NCBI GenBank assembly: GCA_900769845.1
Contig: CAAGIF010000191.1
Span: forward strand, 1 to 20,271
Source of the DNA: an uncultured Oscillospiraceae bacterium
GTDB taxonomy: Bacteria > Bacillota_A > Clostridia > Oscillospirales > Oscillospiraceae
DNA: 20,271 nucleotides
Direction of reading: 5' to 3'
A program made the position numbers and the translations under genes. Below, in pieces: positions 8,964 to 16,931 of the stretch (the first letter of the stretch is position 1; the number at the start of each line of letters is the position of its first letter). The notes under the pieces were generated by a model. That model had not been told where the DNA came from, did no database searches, and worked only from the letters and a program-made list of their open reading frames with translations.

Positions 8964-9734
8964 CTACAAACTTTCGCATTCAAACCGGGCGATACCGTCA
9001 TCATACCAAAGCCTGGTCATATAGAGTCCTCCGGGAGGCACCGTAGGACCGGCAGCCGTCCGGTTTCCGGAATCCAGAATGGCGCCGATCTCCTCAGGTT
9101 TGATCTTCCCCTCCGCGGCGTATACCACTGTGCCCGCCATTGCACGCGCCATATTGTAAAGGAATCCATTGGCGCAGACCTTTAGTTCAATAATATCCCC
9201 ATGCCGCTGCACATCATAATAATATACAGTTCGGACAGTGGATTTGACATCCGTACCCACGCTGCGAACCGCAGCAAAATCGTGGGTACCCACAAACTGA
9301 TTGGCGGCAGCCTGCATGATCTTCTCATCCAGATGCTTGGGATAGAACCACGCCCGGTTGACGTAGAAAGGATCCTTCAGTCTGCTGTTATAAATCAGAT
9401 AGGTATATTCCTTCCGGGCGCAGGAAGCGATGGCATTGAAATTTTCATGGACCTCAAAGGCCTTGGTCACCACCACATCACAGGGAAGGTGGGTATTCAA
9501 GGCATAGGGCAGACGATCCACCGGAATGGTGGAAAGCGTACGGAAATTCGCCACATAGCAACGGGCGTGGACACCTGCGTCCGTTCGGCCGCAGCCGGTA
9601 ACATGAACATCGTGTCCCACAACCATGGCGATTGCCTTTTCCAGGGTCTCCTGAACCGTCGGGAGGTTCTTCTGCATCTGCCAACCGTGGTATCCTGTAC
9701 CGAGATACCGTAAAAACAACGCAATATTCCGCAT
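8964..9734 (-). CDS. truA: tRNA pseudouridine(38-40) synthase TruA
   Basis: 256 residues, the normal length. It converts uridines 38-40 in the anticodon arm of tRNAs to pseudouridine in the cytoplasm. The catalytic motif GCGRTDAGVHA is intact, with the nucleophilic aspartate at D52. The N-terminal YLGTGYHGWQ segment and the C-terminal segment with FLYNMARAMAGT and GGLYM are also typical. Start: AGGAG sits 6 bases before the ATG at 9734. It follows ecfT by 10 bp, the usual EcfA1-EcfA2-EcfT-TruA order of Firmicutes, and is the last gene of the packed minus-strand set. Confidence 0.96.
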   Translation of the reverse strand: MRNIALFLRYLGTGYHGWQMQKNLPTVQETLEKAIAMVVGHDVHVTGCGRTDAGVHARCYVANFRTLSTIPVDRLPYALNTHLPCDVVVTKAFEVHENFNAIASCARKEYTYLIYNSRLKDPFYVNRAWFYPKHLDEKIMQAAANQFVGTHDFAAVRSVGTDVKSTVRTVYYYDVQRHGDIIELKVCANGFLYNMARAMAGTVVYAAEGKIKPEEIGAILDSGNRTAAGPTVPPGGLYMTRLWYDDGIARFECESL

Positions 9735-9744
9735 GAAAGACTCC

Positions 9745-10554
9745 TTACAATCCCAAAGAACGCAGTATAATGATTCCGGCAATCAGCGCAGCGCCAATGG
9801 CAAATGCACCAAAATCCCACACCTTATATCGAAGCAGCTTCATTTTCGTGCGGCCTTCACCTCCCTGGTAGCAGCGGCATTCCATGGCGGTTGCCAACTC
9901 ATCTGCTCTGCGGAAGGCGCTGATAAACAGCGGCACAAGAATGGGAACCAATGCCTTGGCCTTCTCAACCAGGGTTCCGGTTTCAAAATCTGCGCCCCTT
10001 GCCTTCTGGGCAGACATGATCTTATCCGTTTCTTCGATCAAGGTAGGAATAAACCGCAGGGCGATACACATCATCATGGCAAGCTCATGGACAGGAACCT
10101 TGATAACCTTGAGTGGATTCATCAAAGATTCCAAACCGTCGGTCAGACTGATGGGAGATGTCGTATACGTCAGCAGAAAAGTACCGGAAATCAGGAGAAG
10201 AATCCGGGTAACCATGAAGAAGGCCCGAAAAACGCCTTCCTTATAAATGGTGATCCTCCAGAAACCCACAAGAGGCTCTCCCTCACCGGTGGTGAAAAAC
10301 AGATTCAAAAAGCCCGTGAATACCAGAATGAGAACCAAAGGCTTCATGCCCCTGACAATGGATTTCGCCGGAATCCCGGAGATCTTCACCGTTATAACAA
10401 GGAACAGCGCCACGGCCGCATAGCTGACCCAATTCACAGCAAGAAACAGCGCAACAATATATACCACAAGCATGATCAGCTTTGTCCGTGGATCCAGCCG
10501 GTGCACAACGGAATTACCCGGGAAATACTGACCCAATGTAATATCCTTAAGCAT
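9745..10554 (-). CDS. ecfT: ECF transporter transmembrane component EcfT
   Basis: 269 residues. EcfT is the membrane scaffold that couples the EcfA1/EcfA2 ATPases to interchangeable vitamin-binding S-components. It begins in the family way (MLKDITLGQYFPGNS, then HRLDPRTKL) and has five to six hydrophobic segments. The first ATPase-coupling motif is canonical (QKARGAD); the second, usually A-R-G, reads C-R-C in AMECRCYQGGEGRTK. Start: GGGAGG lies 8 bases before the ATG at 10554, which overlaps the ecfA2 stop in an 8-bp ATGCTTAA overlap, indicating translational coupling. An in-frame GTG at 10563 is less likely. No S-component gene is present in the window, so this is probably a shared (group II) module used by unlinked S-components. 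Confidence 0.95.
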   Translation of the reverse strand: MLKDITLGQYFPGNSVVHRLDPRTKLIMLVVYIVALFLAVNWVSYAAVALFLVITVKISGIPAKSIVRGMKPLVLILVFTGFLNLFFTTGEGEPLVGFWRITIYKEGVFRAFFMVTRILLLISGTFLLTYTTSPISLTDGLESLMNPLKVIKVPVHELAMMMCIALRFIPTLIEETDKIMSAQKARGADFETGTLVEKAKALVPILVPLFISAFRRADELATAMECRCYQGGEGRTKMKLLRYKVWDFGAFAIGAALIAGIIILRSLGL

Positions 10555-11410
10555 GGGCAGCACCTCCCTTAAGCTGGTTCATCACGGAAACCGCCTGCTC
10601 CATGGTATATACGGGAGGAACATCCAGGCCAAGCTCTATCAGATGCAGAAACACCCGGGTCACCTGAGGGATATTCAATCCCATGGCCATCAGCTCCTCT
10701 GCCCGGGCAAATACATTTTCGGGCTTGTCATCCATGACAAGGCTGGAATTGCTCATCACCAGTAAACGTTCTGTCAACCGGGCCACATCATCCATGGAAT
10801 GGCTCACCATCAGAATCGCTGCATTATGGCTTCGTCTGTAATCTTCAATGTTTTGCAGGATGCCTTCCCTTCCTGCAGGATCCAATCCTGCTGTGGGCTC
10901 ATCCAGGATCAGCACCTTCGGCTCCATAGCCAGAACACCGGCAATGGCCACCCGTCGCTTCTGACCGCCGGACAGATCAAAGGGAGAAACCTGCAGCAGA
11001 TCTTCGGAAAGTCCTACAATTCCGGCAGCTTCCCTGACCCGGCGGTCGATCTCTTTTTCGTCCAGCCCCATGTTTTTGGGACCGAAGGCGATATCTTTGT
11101 AGACTGTTTCCTCAAAAAGCTGATATTCCGGATACTGAAATACCAGACCCACCTGAAAACGGGCCTTGCGGGTCAGCTTTTTGTCGGACCAGATATCCTT
11201 CCCCTCCAGCAGAATTTTACCGGATGTGGGTTTCAGCAGTCCATTCAGCTGCTGCATTAATGTGGATTTTCCCGAACCGGTATGTCCAATCACGCCGATA
11301 AACTCACCGGGATATACCGAAAAGGAAACATCCTTAAGCGCCTGGTGCTCAAAGGGCGTACCGGCGCTGTATATATAATTCAAGTTCTGAACCTGTAAAA
11401 TTGGTTCCAC
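10547..11410 (-). CDS. ecfA2: ECF transporter ATPase EcfA2
   Basis: 287 residues. One of the two ATPases that power uptake by energy-coupling-factor transporters at the inner face of the membrane. It carries Walker A GHTGSGKST (42-50), Q-loop VFQYPEYQLFE, signature LSGGQKRR (from 146), Walker B LILDEPTAGLDP and the H-loop (VSHSM). The Q-loop sequence with YPEYQLFEETV is typical of EcfA2 as opposed to EcfA1. Start is a GTG at 11410, with GGGAGGA 7 bases upstream; no in-frame ATG has a better site. It begins 19 bp after ecfA1 and overlaps ecfT by 8 bp. Confidence 0.94.
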   Translation of the reverse strand: MEPILQVQNLNYIYSAGTPFEHQALKDVSFSVYPGEFIGVIGHTGSGKSTLMQQLNGLLKPTSGKILLEGKDIWSDKKLTRKARFQVGLVFQYPEYQLFEETVYKDIAFGPKNMGLDEKEIDRRVREAAGIVGLSEDLLQVSPFDLSGGQKRRVAIAGVLAMEPKVLILDEPTAGLDPAGREGILQNIEDYRRSHNAAILMVSHSMDDVARLTERLLVMSNSSLVMDDKPENVFARAEELMAMGLNIPQVTRVFLHLIELGLDVPPVYTMEQAVSVMNQLKGGAAHA

Positions 11411-11429
11411 AGTTCATTCCTCCCGCGCG

Positions 11430-12278
11430 TCAGATCTTAATCGCTTCAAAAAGTACCTGCGCACATTCTTTTTCATCCAATTTGTCCAGAGGCAGATCAA
11501 ATCCCCGCCGATTCAGTTCCCAGCAAAGCTCCACGGTTTCCGGAGATGCCAGACCGATGCTGTGCATCAGTTCCACCTGGGAAAACACCTGCTCCGGCGC
11601 GCCGTCAGCGGCAATATCTCCCTGATGCATCACGATCACACGCTGAGCCATAGCTGCCTCTTCCATGTGGTGGGTGATCAGAACCACCGTGATCCCCTTT
11701 TCCCGGTTCAACTGGAGAACGGTCTCCATTACCTCCCGGCGACCCCTGGGATCCAGCATGGCGGTGGGCTCATCCAAAACGATACACTTGGGCTCCATAG
11801 CAATGATGCCCGCAATGGCGATACGCTGCTTCTGTCCGCCGGAGAGCAGATGAGGCGCATGCCCCGCATATTCGGTCATACCCACCTGCTTCAGGGCATT
11901 GTCCACTCTGCGTCGGATCTCAGGGCTAGAAATACCCAGATTCTCCGGACCGAAGGCCACATCCTCTTCCACCACATTGGCAACGATCTGGTTATCCGGG
12001 TTCTGGAATACCATACCCACATTCCGACGGACGGACATCAGTCTGTCCGTGTTGGCGGTATCCAATCCGCAGACCCATACTTTGCCGCCGCAGGGCAGCA
12101 AAATGCCGTTAAAATGCTTGGCAAGGGTGGATTTTCCGCAGCCGTTGCTGCCGAGAACAGCGACAAAAGTTCCCTCCTGGATGGAAACATTCAGATCCGT
12201 AAATACACGGACACCGGGCGTGTCCTCCACGCCCGGATAAGTGTATTCCAGATGTTCAACCTTGATAATATCTCCCAT
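11430..12278 (-). CDS. ecfA1: ECF transporter ATPase EcfA1
   Basis: 282 residues. Partner ATPase of EcfA2; the heterodimer hydrolyses ATP to drive S-component toppling and vitamin or metal uptake. It shows Walker A LGSNGCGKST (42-51), Q-loop VFQNPDNQIVANVVEEDVAFGP as the EcfA1-type variant, signature LSGGQKQR (145-152), Walker B CIVLDEPTAMLDP and switch histidine ITHHM. Start: TTGGAGA lies about 6 bases before the ATG at 12278; an in-frame TTG at 12290 is inside that ribosome site and abuts the preceding stop, so I reject it. It follows the methyltransferase gene by 12 bp. Confidence 0.94.
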   Translation of the reverse strand: MGDIIKVEHLEYTYPGVEDTPGVRVFTDLNVSIQEGTFVAVLGSNGCGKSTLAKHFNGILLPCGGKVWVCGLDTANTDRLMSVRRNVGMVFQNPDNQIVANVVEEDVAFGPENLGISSPEIRRRVDNALKQVGMTEYAGHAPHLLSGGQKQRIAIAGIIAMEPKCIVLDEPTAMLDPRGRREVMETVLQLNREKGITVVLITHHMEEAAMAQRVIVMHQGDIAADGAPEQVFSQVELMHSIGLASPETVELCWELNRRGFDLPLDKLDEKECAQVLFEAIKI

Positions 12279-12290
12279 AGCATTCTCCAA

Positions 12291-13163
12291 TCAAGGTGTC
12301 CAGCGGCCCGTGCAGCCGCAGGGCAGCACAAGACCGGATGCCTTTACGGGAAGTCCCACTTCCCCAACCTGGGTATGTCCGCCGTGATCTTTGCCAAATA
12401 CCACATCTGAAGCATAGCCCACTGCAGAAGGAGCAAGACCGGTGGTATAAGAATTGATGATCACAAACAGCGGGTCCTCCGTCAACAGCTTGGAAACCTC
12501 CAGCAGGAAGGGATAAAAGCTGGTTTCCATCTTCCAGATCTCACCGCTGGGGCCCCGGCCGTAGCTGGGGGGGTCCATGATAATGCCGTCATAGCGGCGG
12601 CCACGGCGCAATTCCCTCTGGATAAACTTGCCGCAATCGTCCACGATCCAATGGATAGGACGGTCCGCAAGGCCACTTGCCTGGGCATTTTCCTTCGCCC
12701 AGGCAACCATATTCTTAGCCGCATCCACATGGTATACCTCTGCTCCGCCTGCGGCTGCAGCCAAGGTGGCGCCGCCGGAATAAGCGAAGAGATTCAGTAC
12801 CCGAATGGGCCGCTTTGCAGATGCTTCCGCGCACTTTTCGCGGATAAAATCCCAGTTTGCAGCCTGCTCCGGGAAAACACCGGTATGCTTAAAGTTCATG
12901 GGCTTGACATTGAATGTCAGATAATCCCGATAGCGTATCTGCCACCGGTCAGGGAGATTGTGGTCAGACCACCGTCCGCCGCCGGTATTGGAACGCAGAT
13001 ATCTGGCATCATATTTCTTCCATTCGGAAATAGCGTGGGGAGTGTTCCAGATCACCTGGGGATCCGGACGGACCAGCAGGTATTTTCCCCACCGTTCCAG
13101 CCGTTCGCCATCGGAGGTATCTAAAACCTCATAATCTTTCCATTGATCAGAAATCCAGATCAT
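12291..13163 (-). CDS. Class I SAM-dependent methyltransferase, RlmI/RlmK-like (COG1092 type)
   Basis: 290 residues with a Rossmann methyltransferase fold in the C-terminal two thirds. Motif I is LNLFAYSGGAT (123-133), followed by VDAAKNMVAWAKENA (146-160), an acidic motif (VDDCGKF), and motif IV DPPSYGRG (197-204). DPPS/Y plus FAYSGG is the pattern of 23S rRNA cytosine-C5 or guanine-N7 methyltransferases of the RlmI/RlmK/RlmL group. The N-terminal ~110 residues are a family-specific region with FKHTGVFPEQ ahead of the SAM fold; there is no PUA domain, unlike RlmI. The RNA target is not determinable here. Start ATG at 13163 has AAGGAG 7 bases upstream. It lies 18 bp after the penicillin-binding protein gene and 12 bp before ecfA1, so it belongs to the same transcript. 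Confidence 0.85.
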   Translation of the reverse strand: MIWISDQWKDYEVLDTSDGERLERWGKYLLVRPDPQVIWNTPHAISEWKKYDARYLRSNTGGGRWSDHNLPDRWQIRYRDYLTFNVKPMNFKHTGVFPEQAANWDFIREKCAEASAKRPIRVLNLFAYSGGATLAAAAGGAEVYHVDAAKNMVAWAKENAQASGLADRPIHWIVDDCGKFIQRELRRGRRYDGIIMDPPSYGRGPSGEIWKMETSFYPFLLEVSKLLTEDPLFVIINSYTTGLAPSAVGYASDVVFGKDHGGHTQVGEVGLPVKASGLVLPCGCTGRWTP

Positions 13164-13181
13164 TGGTATTCTCCTTCTGTG

Positions 13182-15944
13182 TTATTGGGGTGCATCCGGA
13201 GGCGTTGTTTCACCGGGTGTCTCAGATTCCTCCGGAGGCTCGGTTTCCCGGGCGGTCTCATAGGCTTCCCATGCTTCCTTGGTATGCGCTGTGCAGACGA
13301 TATAAGGGGCGTCCACACCATCATTGGCATTGCCGCTGAAGCCATGCCAGGAAATAGGCTCTCCGCTTTCGGAAACATAGTAAACATAGCGGTCATCCGT
13401 ATACGCGGTGGACAGACCAACACCCACAGCGGACTTCAGAGTCTTCACCTCATCGGGGGTCAGCTTCAGCAGCGCCCGCTCGTTGATCTGAATGTCCAGG
13501 CCACCCACTGCATTGAACTTCTTGCAGTAAGTGTTTGCTACACCGCCACCGCTGCAGAAATCCACAAGAATGTGCTTATCACAGGTAGCGCTGGTCACAT
13601 CGCCGGAGTATGCGTAACCGGAAGCAGTACGGTCAAGGCCGTGCAGATAAGCGCGAAGATCCTTGCCACAGATACTGGAAGCGCGGTCACCGCTGTCCAG
13701 ACACATATTATAGCTTCTCATACCGCTGGTGCTGTACAGAGAGATCTTCGACTTTCCTTCGTGCAAAGGAGTCATAACCTTCTTGAACAGATAGGCGGAG
13801 GGATTGTTCTGTCCGCTGGTAATACGGATCACCTCAGGCTGTTTATAACCGCACCAAACTGCAGCGGTATAGTAACCGGTGTAGCCGCAGAACCAACGGT
13901 CCTTATTGCTGGAGGTAGTGCCCGTCTTGCCGGCAACCTCATGACCCTTGATCCGGGCCTCGCCGCCGGTACCGCTGTTAACGGCAGCAGTCAGGCAATA
14001 GTTCATATAATTGATGGTCTTCTCGCTGAGGATCTGACGGGAGATCTGGGTGTTATCCAGCACCAGATTGCCCCGGCTGTCGTAGACCTTGGTATAAGTT
14101 CTGGGTTCGCGCCAGACGCCGTTGTTGGCAAAGGTGGCGTAGGCTGCGGACATATCCCGGATGGTAGCGCCCACAGTCAGCGCGCCCATACCCAGGGGAG
14201 AATCGCCTTTATCCCCCAGAATACGGCCATCCGAGGTCTCGTAATGATCCGTCAGATCAGCGATGCCGAACTTATGCTTGGCAAAATCAAAGCTGTAATC
14301 ATATCCGATCATCCGCAGTGTCCGGACAGAAACTGCGTTGACGGAGTTGACAATACCGCTGTAAATGGTTCTGGAATAGGAATAGCGACGGTTGTCGTTC
14401 TTGGGGAAGGAGCCATTCTTATAAGACACGGGCAAATCCTTCACGACACTGGCGGGGCTGATAGCGCCGGCTTCAAAAGCAGGCGCATAGACTGCAACGG
14501 GCTTCATGGAAGAACCGGTCTGGAGTTTGGAGTCGGTAGCGCAGTTCCATCCGTCATGGACGGTTTTTTCGCCAACGCCGCCTACGATGCCCACGATATC
14601 GCCGCTGCGGTTATCGATGATTACCATGCCGGACTGAAGCTGCTGGGCGCTGCGGGTCCTGGGAATGTTGGAAACATCCGTATAGATGGCATCGATGGCT
14701 TTTTGAACCTTCATATCCATAGTGGAATAGATATGATAGCCGCCCCGCTGGATCTGGGTCTGATAGATCTCCTTGGCTTCCTTATCCAGTTCGTCCCAGT
14801 TAATACCGCTCAGCGCAGCAAGATCCCGGGCCACATCTTCAATGACCGTATCCACAAAGTAAGAGTAAACTTCCTTGGAAGAGTCGGACACGCCGGCAGT
14901 AGCCGCGCCGCAGACAGGACAGTGATAGATTTCTCCCTGCTTGGCAAAAGTGGCCGCGATGCCCTCATAGGTGCAGCTGTCATTGTCGCAGACCATCCAC
15001 TTGTCTTCATCGGCAATGCCGCTCTTGAAGACCATTTCCTGGGCGAGGGCCTGCTCGTAGGATGCGTCGTCCAGAAGTCCCTCCTGGTTCATAACCCAAA
15101 GGGTATTGACCTGGCGGATGCGGTTACGCTCCACAGCGGTCATTTCCCGCTTGCCGTTGCCGTCATCCCAGTCAAAGGTGGATCCGAAGGGATTGAAAAT
15201 AGAGGGGTTATTGGTAATACTGATCAAACTGGCGCACTCTGCGGTGGTGAGCATCTGCAATTCCTTGCCGAAGTATTCTGCAGCAGCACTCTTGACACCG
15301 TAACAGCCGCGGCCAAGGTAAATGGTATTCAGATACCACTCCATGATCAAATCCTTGTCATAGAGTTTTTCAAACTCCTGAGCCCGGAAGATCTCCATGA
15401 CCTTACGCTGAACGGTGACGCTATCATCCCCCGTCAGGTTCTTAATCAGCTGCTGGGTGATGGTGGAACCGCCGAAGGTATCGCCACTACCAAAGAACAT
15501 ATTGGCGCAGGCTTTCACCGTTGTGATCCAGTCCACGCCCTGATGTTCGTAGAACCGCTTGTCTTCGATGGCGATGGCAGCGTTGACAAGATCCTCGGGA
15601 ATCTCGTCGATAGATGCCCACTGGCGGTCAGCGGATGTGTGGATCTGCTGCAGGAGCTGAATATTGCCGTCATCATCCACATAGTATACAAATGAGGTTT
15701 GATCCAACACAGCATTCTCAAGATCATAATATGCCTGGGGCAGGATGTCCTCCTGGAGATACTGTCCCAAAGTTCCCACAAACACAAATCCGCAGACAAT
15801 CAGAATCAGCAGTACCGTAACCGCTGCCACGAGAGCAACTTTAACCGCAGAAACTGCCACTGTACCCAATCCGTATAGGATTTTCAAACTCCAGTGGGGA
15901 TTCCACTCCTGGCGGGGCTTTTTCTTCTTTCTTGACTTATCCAT
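13182..15944 (-). CDS. Class A penicillin-binding protein (glycosyltransferase 51 + transpeptidase) with zinc-ribbon-like insert
   Basis: 920 residues. It polymerises lipid II into glycan strands and cross-links the peptides on the outer face of the membrane. Order: basic cytosolic tail, one membrane helix (~30-57), GT51 domain (catalytic E127 in EDKRFYEHQG; GGSTITQQ 158-165; second glutamate E184 in RKVME), a linker, and the transpeptidase with all three motifs: S478-S-M-K481, S534-V-N536 and K673-T-G675. The linker carries C319-x4-C324-x17-C342-x2-C345, a zinc-ribbon pattern. After the transpeptidase come spaced cysteines (C748, C759, C788, C797, C807) that may form disulfides, then a Pro/Glu/Thr-rich tail. 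Start: GGAGG lies 8 bases before the ATG at 15944; in-frame ATGs at 15959 and 16025 are too close to or upstream of it. Heads the packed minus-strand gene set. Confidence 0.93.
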   Translation of the reverse strand: MDKSRKKKKPRQEWNPHWSLKILYGLGTVAVSAVKVALVAAVTVLLILIVCGFVFVGTLGQYLQEDILPQAYYDLENAVLDQTSFVYYVDDDGNIQLLQQIHTSADRQWASIDEIPEDLVNAAIAIEDKRFYEHQGVDWITTVKACANMFFGSGDTFGGSTITQQLIKNLTGDDSVTVQRKVMEIFRAQEFEKLYDKDLIMEWYLNTIYLGRGCYGVKSAAAEYFGKELQMLTTAECASLISITNNPSIFNPFGSTFDWDDGNGKREMTAVERNRIRQVNTLWVMNQEGLLDDASYEQALAQEMVFKSGIADEDKWMVCDNDSCTYEGIAATFAKQGEIYHCPVCGAATAGVSDSSKEVYSYFVDTVIEDVARDLAALSGINWDELDKEAKEIYQTQIQRGGYHIYSTMDMKVQKAIDAIYTDVSNIPRTRSAQQLQSGMVIIDNRSGDIVGIVGGVGEKTVHDGWNCATDSKLQTGSSMKPVAVYAPAFEAGAISPASVVKDLPVSYKNGSFPKNDNRRYSYSRTIYSGIVNSVNAVSVRTLRMIGYDYSFDFAKHKFGIADLTDHYETSDGRILGDKGDSPLGMGALTVGATIRDMSAAYATFANNGVWREPRTYTKVYDSRGNLVLDNTQISRQILSEKTINYMNYCLTAAVNSGTGGEARIKGHEVAGKTGTTSSNKDRWFCGYTGYYTAAVWCGYKQPEVIRITSGQNNPSAYLFKKVMTPLHEGKSKISLYSTSGMRSYNMCLDSGDRASSICGKDLRAYLHGLDRTASGYAYSGDVTSATCDKHILVDFCSGGGVANTYCKKFNAVGGLDIQINERALLKLTPDEVKTLKSAVGVGLSTAYTDDRYVYYVSESGEPISWHGFSGNANDGVDAPYIVCTAHTKEAWEAYETARETEPPEESETPGETTPPDAPQ

Positions 15945-16033
15945 AACCAAAACCTCCATCACATCGGCAAAAGCCGGTATGGTTGTATAAATAATCAAAT
16001 CAAACCTCAGTGGGCATAACTCCACTTCTTACT

Positions 16034-16042
16034 ATTATAGCA
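16034..16042 (-). promoter_or_regulatory. Extended -10 promoter for the penicillin-binding protein operon
   Basis: The minus strand carries TGCTATAAT, a perfect -10 hexamer with the TG extension. The -35 position, 17 bases upstream, is weak (TTTCGT). Initiation would fall near 16027, giving a leader of about 80 bases before the ATG at 15944. This supports the 15944 start over the ATG at 16025. Confidence 0.65.
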
Positions 16043-16128
16043 TACCCCAAAGAAAAACGAAAGTACTAAATTATTAATAAAGATTAAATTCTACGTAAAT
16101 ACTACCTCCACAGGGAGGATGGTATTGC

Positions 16129-16353
16129 ATGCGTGGAAAACAGTTACTGTATTATATAGTTATGGCGGTGTATATATTGGGAATTAAAGACGGATACATC
16201 GCCCTATGGAAGCATACTGCTCCGGAACCTGCCTATATCTTTCCCTACCGGGCAAGCATGCTGCCGGAGAATGATCAGCGGGCGCTGGAAAAAGGGATCC
16301 GGATCCATGAGGATTCCCAGCTCGCAAAGCTGCTGGAGGACTATCTGTCCTGA
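16129..16353 (+). CDS. Small protein with an N-terminal hydrophobic segment and BofC C-terminal-like domain
   Basis: 74 residues. The N-terminus (RGKQLLYYIVMAVYILG) is hydrophobic and could be an uncleaved anchor. The remainder follows the pattern I.DG.IA.W.....P.......(S)MLPE.D...LE.GI.I..D..L..LLEDY.S, which I recognise as that of the C-terminal domain of BofC, the forespore factor that tunes sigma-K processing in Bacillus. Similar short stand-alone domains occur in many Clostridia and their role is not established, so a sporulation function is only a possibility. Start: GGGAGG lies 10 bases before the ATG at 16129. It is divergent from the penicillin-binding protein gene; I see no clear promoter of its own in the A/T-rich gap 16045-16110. 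No convincing terminator follows. Confidence 0.65.
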   Translation: MRGKQLLYYIVMAVYILGIKDGYIALWKHTAPEPAYIFPYRASMLPENDQRALEKGIRIHEDSQLAKLLEDYLS

Positions 16354-16382
16354 GCGAATCAGCTTCCAAGCTATTTTTCCTC

Positions 16383-16411
16383 TTGATTTTATATCGGATA
16401 CAAGGTAAAAT
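16383..16411 (+). promoter_or_regulatory. Sigma-A promoter for the DUF1292 gene
   Basis: TTGATT (16383-16388), a 17-base spacer, then TAAAAT (16406-16411): 4/6 and 5/6 consensus. Initiation near 16418 gives a ~28-base leader with the ribosome site TGGAGGT at 16432-16438. Confidence 0.65.
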
Positions 16412-16445
16412 AAAATCACAGAGAACATACCTGGAGGTTATCAAA

Positions 16446-16727
16446 ATGGAAGATCAATACGGTTCTGATTTTATGACCATCGTGGACGAAGACGGCACCG
16501 AATACGAGCTGGAGGTATTAAGCACACTGGAATATAACGGCTTTACCTACCTGGCAGTGATTCCCGCCGGCTCCGAGGAAGAGGAAGATCTGGAAGTGAG
16601 CATCCTTAAGAGCACCGAAGAGGACGGCGAGCCTCTGCTGTGCGCCATTGAGGACGAAGATGAGCTTCAGGCTGTCTACGATCTGATCATGGATGAGCTT
16701 TACGCCGAGGACGAGGACGAAGAATAA
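16446..16727 (+). CDS. DUF1292 domain protein (YrzB family)
   Basis: 93 residues and very acidic, including an E/D run at the C-terminus. The visible core (MTIVDEDGTEYELEVLSTLEYNG, then YLAVIPA and later EDEDELQAVYDLIMDEL) is the DUF1292 pattern; B. subtilis YrzB is the best-known member. The family is widespread in Firmicutes, usually beside ruvX; its function is unknown. Here ruvX is about 3 kb away and on the other strand, so the usual linkage is broken. Start: TGGAGGT lies 7 bases before the ATG at 16446; upstream in-frame codons precede the ribosome site. The 6S RNA candidate begins 10 bases after the stop, with no terminator between. Confidence 0.9.
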   Translation: MEDQYGSDFMTIVDEDGTEYELEVLSTLEYNGFTYLAVIPAGSEEEEDLEVSILKSTEEDGEPLLCAIEDEDELQAVYDLIMDELYAEDEDEE

Positions 16728-16736
16728 ACATTTCCT

Positions 16737-16921
16737 GCTTGGTGCGTGGCGTGTCCTTTTGGACCCACATTTTTTTATTGGGGCGCCTATGTTTCCTGTC
16801 CGGTTTGCAGACCTCCCGCTTACGCATTGACGATAAGTGGATGTTGGGAGCAGTAAAAGACAGGAGCGGTACCCCACCTGCCGTTCGTGCAGGTCATAAT
16901 CGGATGCGTCACGGCTAAAGC
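16737..16921 (+). ncRNA. ssrS: 6S RNA candidate (regulator of RNA polymerase)
   Basis: A ~185-base non-coding stretch folds by eye like 6S RNA. A 12-bp closing stem joins 16745-16756 to 16902-16913 (three G-U pairs), extended by GCTT/AAGC at 16737-16740 and 16918-16921. A large central bubble follows: a single-stranded 5' side (16757-16779) and a 3' side holding a small hairpin (ACCTGC...GCAGGT, 16876-16895). Then comes an interrupted long arm: GGGG/CCCC, a perfect 7-bp TCCTGTC/GACAGGA (16794-16800 with 16859-16865), CTCCC/GGGAG, and a distal CTTA/TAAG hairpin. A terminator follows 10 bases later. 6S RNA mimics an open promoter and binds housekeeping RNA polymerase. It lacks SRP RNA, RNase P or tmRNA signatures. 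No good promoter of its own is visible, so it may be processed from the DUF1292 transcript. Confidence 0.68.
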
Positions 16922-16931
16922 GGGGTTTTGG

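Noticed and set aside
13143..15695. An 850-codon open frame on the plus strand opposite the penicillin-binding protein
   Set aside because: It lies wholly antisense to a gene with complete catalytic motifs. Its product is low-complexity Ile/Gly/His-rich sequence with no domain, and it has no ribosome site. Codon bias of the real gene explains the missing stops.
16361..16377. Terminator after the BofC-like gene
   Set aside because: AGCT-TCCA-AGCT is only a 4-bp stem before ATTTTTCC, too weak to call.
16737..16921. SRP RNA, RNase P RNA or tmRNA as the identity of the structured RNA
   Set aside because: None of the invariant motifs of those RNAs (SRP domain IV tetraloop helix, RNase P CR-I/CR-V, tmRNA acceptor and tag frame) is visible; the single long interrupted hairpin with central bubble fits 6S RNA.
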